NCBI GenBank assembly: GCA_945872325.1
Contig: CAMBZY010000147.1
Span: 1-7,709, forward strand
Source: Candidatus Kuenenia stuttgartensis
Lineage (GTDB): Bacteria > Planctomycetota > Planctomycetia > Isosphaerales > Isosphaeraceae
Length of the DNA: 7,709 nt
Reading direction: 5' to 3'
How positions within the stretch are numbered: position 1 is the first letter of the stretch; each line of letters begins with the position of its first letter. Under the pieces are notes generated by a model. It did not search any database and was not told the origin of the DNA. It saw nothing but the letters and a program-made list of their open reading frames with translations. The position numbers and the translations under genes were made by a program. Of this stretch, positions 6,463-7,709 are shown piece by piece.

Positions 6463-6484
6463 AGTGCCGCTATATGATCTCGTC

Positions 6485-7501
6485 ATGAACCGATATGGAT
6501 CTGCCTTAAAGACGACTGTTGCTGGAATTACGGTGGCACTGATTTTGCCATTTCTGGGGAACTCGTACGGCCAGACCAAGTCTGAGAGTCGGCCAGCATC
6601 AAAAGCTGTTATTGAACCTCTGAAGAAGCTTTCAGAAGTTGTCCCTGCTGAGCGTTTGATCAAAGCGGATGGTTTTCAGACATACTTTGTCCAATACGGG
6701 CAGCATGGGCCTGAAATTCTTCTCCTGCATGGATTTGGGTCGAGTACTTTTACCTGGCGTAAAAACTTTGACGCACTTGGCAAAATCGGACGGGTTACGG
6801 CGATTGATATCAAGGGCTTTGGACTGACCGAGAAGCCGAAGGACGGACAGTATGGCGAAGCCGCTTACGTCCGTCAGGTTCTGGCGGTGATGGATGCTCT
6901 GGGGATCAAAAAACCAGTGATCATCGGGAATTCGATGGGTGGTGCTGTGGCCGCCAGAGTCGCTCTGGAGAATCCAGACCGATGTTCCGGTCTCATACTC
7001 GTCGATGCTGCAAGACCTTACACTCGCCTGGATTTTGCGGCCTCAGGGGTGGATACGACGAAGTTCAAAGGCCGGCCTTCGGTTCTTGCGACAGCACTGG
7101 TGCGGACCATGATCCGTCGGGATCGGATCAAGGGCTTCCTCGACTCCGTCTACGAAGGCCACGAACCCGTCACGGATGCAATGGTGGATGCCTATTATGT
7201 GCCGAGCACGATCGAAGGTGCTCCGGAAGCCTTGCTTTCGATGATGAATCCACCTCCCGACCCTGCCAAGCCGATCCCTCTTGCGAATCTAAAGTGCCCA
7301 GTCACAGTGCTTTGGGGCAAGCAAGACAATGTGATCCCAGTTCGAGCGGGCGAATTGCTGGCCCGTGACATTCCAAAGTCTGAACTTGTGATCTGGGCCG
7401 GTGCAGGGCACTTGCCGCACGAGGACAAGCCTGAAGAATTTCATGCTCTGGTGCAACGATTTGTCCGGGAAAACTTCGGGACTTCACTTCAAATAAAATG
7501 A
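6485..7501 (+). CDS. Exported alpha/beta hydrolase
   Basis: Predicted serine hydrolase of 338 residues with a signal peptide, acting outside the cytoplasm; probably an esterase, lipase or related C-C/C-O hydrolase, substrate unknown. The N-terminus has basic residues and a hydrophobic stretch (VAGITVALILPFLG), with likely cleavage near SYG-Q. The fold is complete: oxyanion-side HGFGSS (residues 82-87), DIKGFGLTEKP after strand 4, nucleophile elbow GNSMGG (Ser150), acid LWGKQD (Asp281) and GAGHLPHEDKPEEF (His309). A Ser nucleophile argues against the haloalkane dehalogenase branch, which uses Asp. ATG 6485 gives the better signal peptide; GTG 6464 is in frame and adds 7 residues. Neither has a strong ribosome-binding site. 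It is divergent from the epimerase gene and 59 bases ahead of the lipoprotein gene, with no terminator seen between them. Confidence 0.9.
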   Translation: MNRYGSALKTTVAGITVALILPFLGNSYGQTKSESRPASKAVIEPLKKLSEVVPAERLIKADGFQTYFVQYGQHGPEILLLHGFGSSTFTWRKNFDALGKIGRVTAIDIKGFGLTEKPKDGQYGEAAYVRQVLAVMDALGIKKPVIIGNSMGGAVAARVALENPDRCSGLILVDAARPYTRLDFAASGVDTTKFKGRPSVLATALVRTMIRRDRIKGFLDSVYEGHEPVTDAMVDAYYVPSTIEGAPEALLSMMNPPPDPAKPIPLANLKCPVTVLWGKQDNVIPVRAGELLARDIPKSELVIWAGAGHLPHEDKPEEFHALVQRFVRENFGTSLQIK

Positions 7502-7502
7502 T

Positions 7503-7519
7503 CTGACCTGACCTGACCT
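7503..7519. repeat. Short tandem repeat of CTGAC
   Basis: Three full copies and a partial fourth of the pentamer CTGAC lie directly after the hydrolase stop codon in the 59-base gap before the lipoprotein gene. The repeat is non-coding, so copy-number change would not shift a frame; it could alter spacing within a shared transcript. Confidence 0.6.
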
Positions 7520-7560
7520 CATTCCGTTCCGAACAGAGAATCTCAACGACAGGGAATCCA

Positions 7561-7709
7561 ATGATGATGATGACACGACGCCTGACATGCCTTTCACTGG
7601 CCACTTTCATGCTCGCTGGCTGTGGTGGTGGAGCTGAAGAGAAGAGCTCTGGTTCAGCAGGATCTACGGCAACCTCTGGATCTGCCGCTGCTCCAAAGAC
7701 GGTTGTAGT
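7561..7709 (+). CDS. Lipoprotein, N-terminal part (runs off the window)
   Basis: Only the first 49 codons are present. Four ATG codons in a row open the frame, with AGGGA (7551-7555) 5 bases before the first and 8 before the second, so the exact start among them is open. The N-terminus has basic residues (TRR), a hydrophobic core (LTCLSLATFML) and a lipobox LAGC with Cys20 as the expected lipidated residue. A Gly/Ser/Ala-rich flexible linker follows. This is a typical signal peptidase II lipoprotein start and is often seen on solute-binding proteins of ABC transporters. The mature domain lies outside the window, so that role is only a guess. Confidence 0.85.
   Translation, partial: MMMMTRRLTCLSLATFMLAGCGGGAEEKSSGSAGSTATSGSAAAPKTVV

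Larger units (their letters stand above)
6212..6484. other. Divergent intergenic regulatory region
   Basis: Separates the leftward epimerase gene from the rightward hydrolase gene and should hold promoters for both. It contains an oligo-A/T hairpin (6277-6300), a leftward terminator-like hairpin (6289-6320), a leftward 22-codon frame with a strong ribosome-binding site (6319-6387), two 9-base direct repeats (6402-6428) and two 7-base direct repeats (6445-6462). No clear sigma-70 promoter was found for the rightward gene. Confidence 0.7.

Noticed and set aside
1..7709. Defence island, mobile element, CRISPR array, tRNA or rRNA
   Set aside because: I saw no transposase or integrase motifs, no terminal inverted repeats, no regularly spaced repeat array, and nothing resembling tRNA or rRNA. 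The genes fit ordinary housekeeping and secreted metabolism.

Overview
The window most likely comes from a planctomycete (phylum Planctomycetota). The main evidence is protein style. The PQQ-dehydrogenase-like protein opens with the FRP...LETRELLA motif that recurs at the start of many large planctomycete extracellular proteins. The FtsK motor blocks, the TIM-barrel epimerase and the secreted hydrolase also read like planctomycete members of their families. This is a judgement from recalled family patterns, not a database result. Base composition is moderate and uneven: sampled lines of ftsK are about 58% GC, and sampled lines of the dehydrogenase gene about 38%.

Layout from left to right. 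(1) Positions 28-2373, + strand: a complete or nearly complete FtsK/SpoIIIE DNA translocase. (2) 2412-3296, +: a secreted alpha/beta-hydrolase-fold protein, 38 bases after ftsK. (3) 3297-3511: a gap with no clear gene except a possible 9-codon leader. (4) 3512-5317, +: an exported glucose/sorbosone-dehydrogenase-type beta-propeller fused to an Ig-like domain and a C-terminal beta-sandwich-like domain. (5) 5324-6109 (possibly to 6211), - strand: a sugar phosphate isomerase/epimerase-type TIM barrel, tail to tail with the dehydrogenase across only 6 bases. (6) 6212-6484: a divergent regulatory region. (7) 6485-7501, +: a second exported alpha/beta hydrolase with a complete Ser-Asp-His triad. (8) 7561 to the window end, +: the first 49 codons of a lipoprotein.

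Apart from chromosome segregation by FtsK, the content suggests extracytoplasmic breakdown or oxidation of sugars and esters (two exported hydrolases, one exported dehydrogenase, one lipoprotein) beside a cytoplasmic sugar isomerase. No known defence system, mobile element, CRISPR array, rRNA or tRNA is visible.

The most unusual stretch is the divergent gap. Reading leftward (- strand) it holds, in order: a pair of 9-base direct repeats flanking a -10-like hexamer, an AGAGGAG ribosome-binding site, a 22-codon reading frame, a hairpin that starts inside the stop codon and runs into eight U residues, and a second hairpin that competes for the same CCGG. This resembles a leader-peptide attenuator, or a tiny gene with its own terminator, ahead of the epimerase gene. 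The sequence elements are directly visible; the function is inference.
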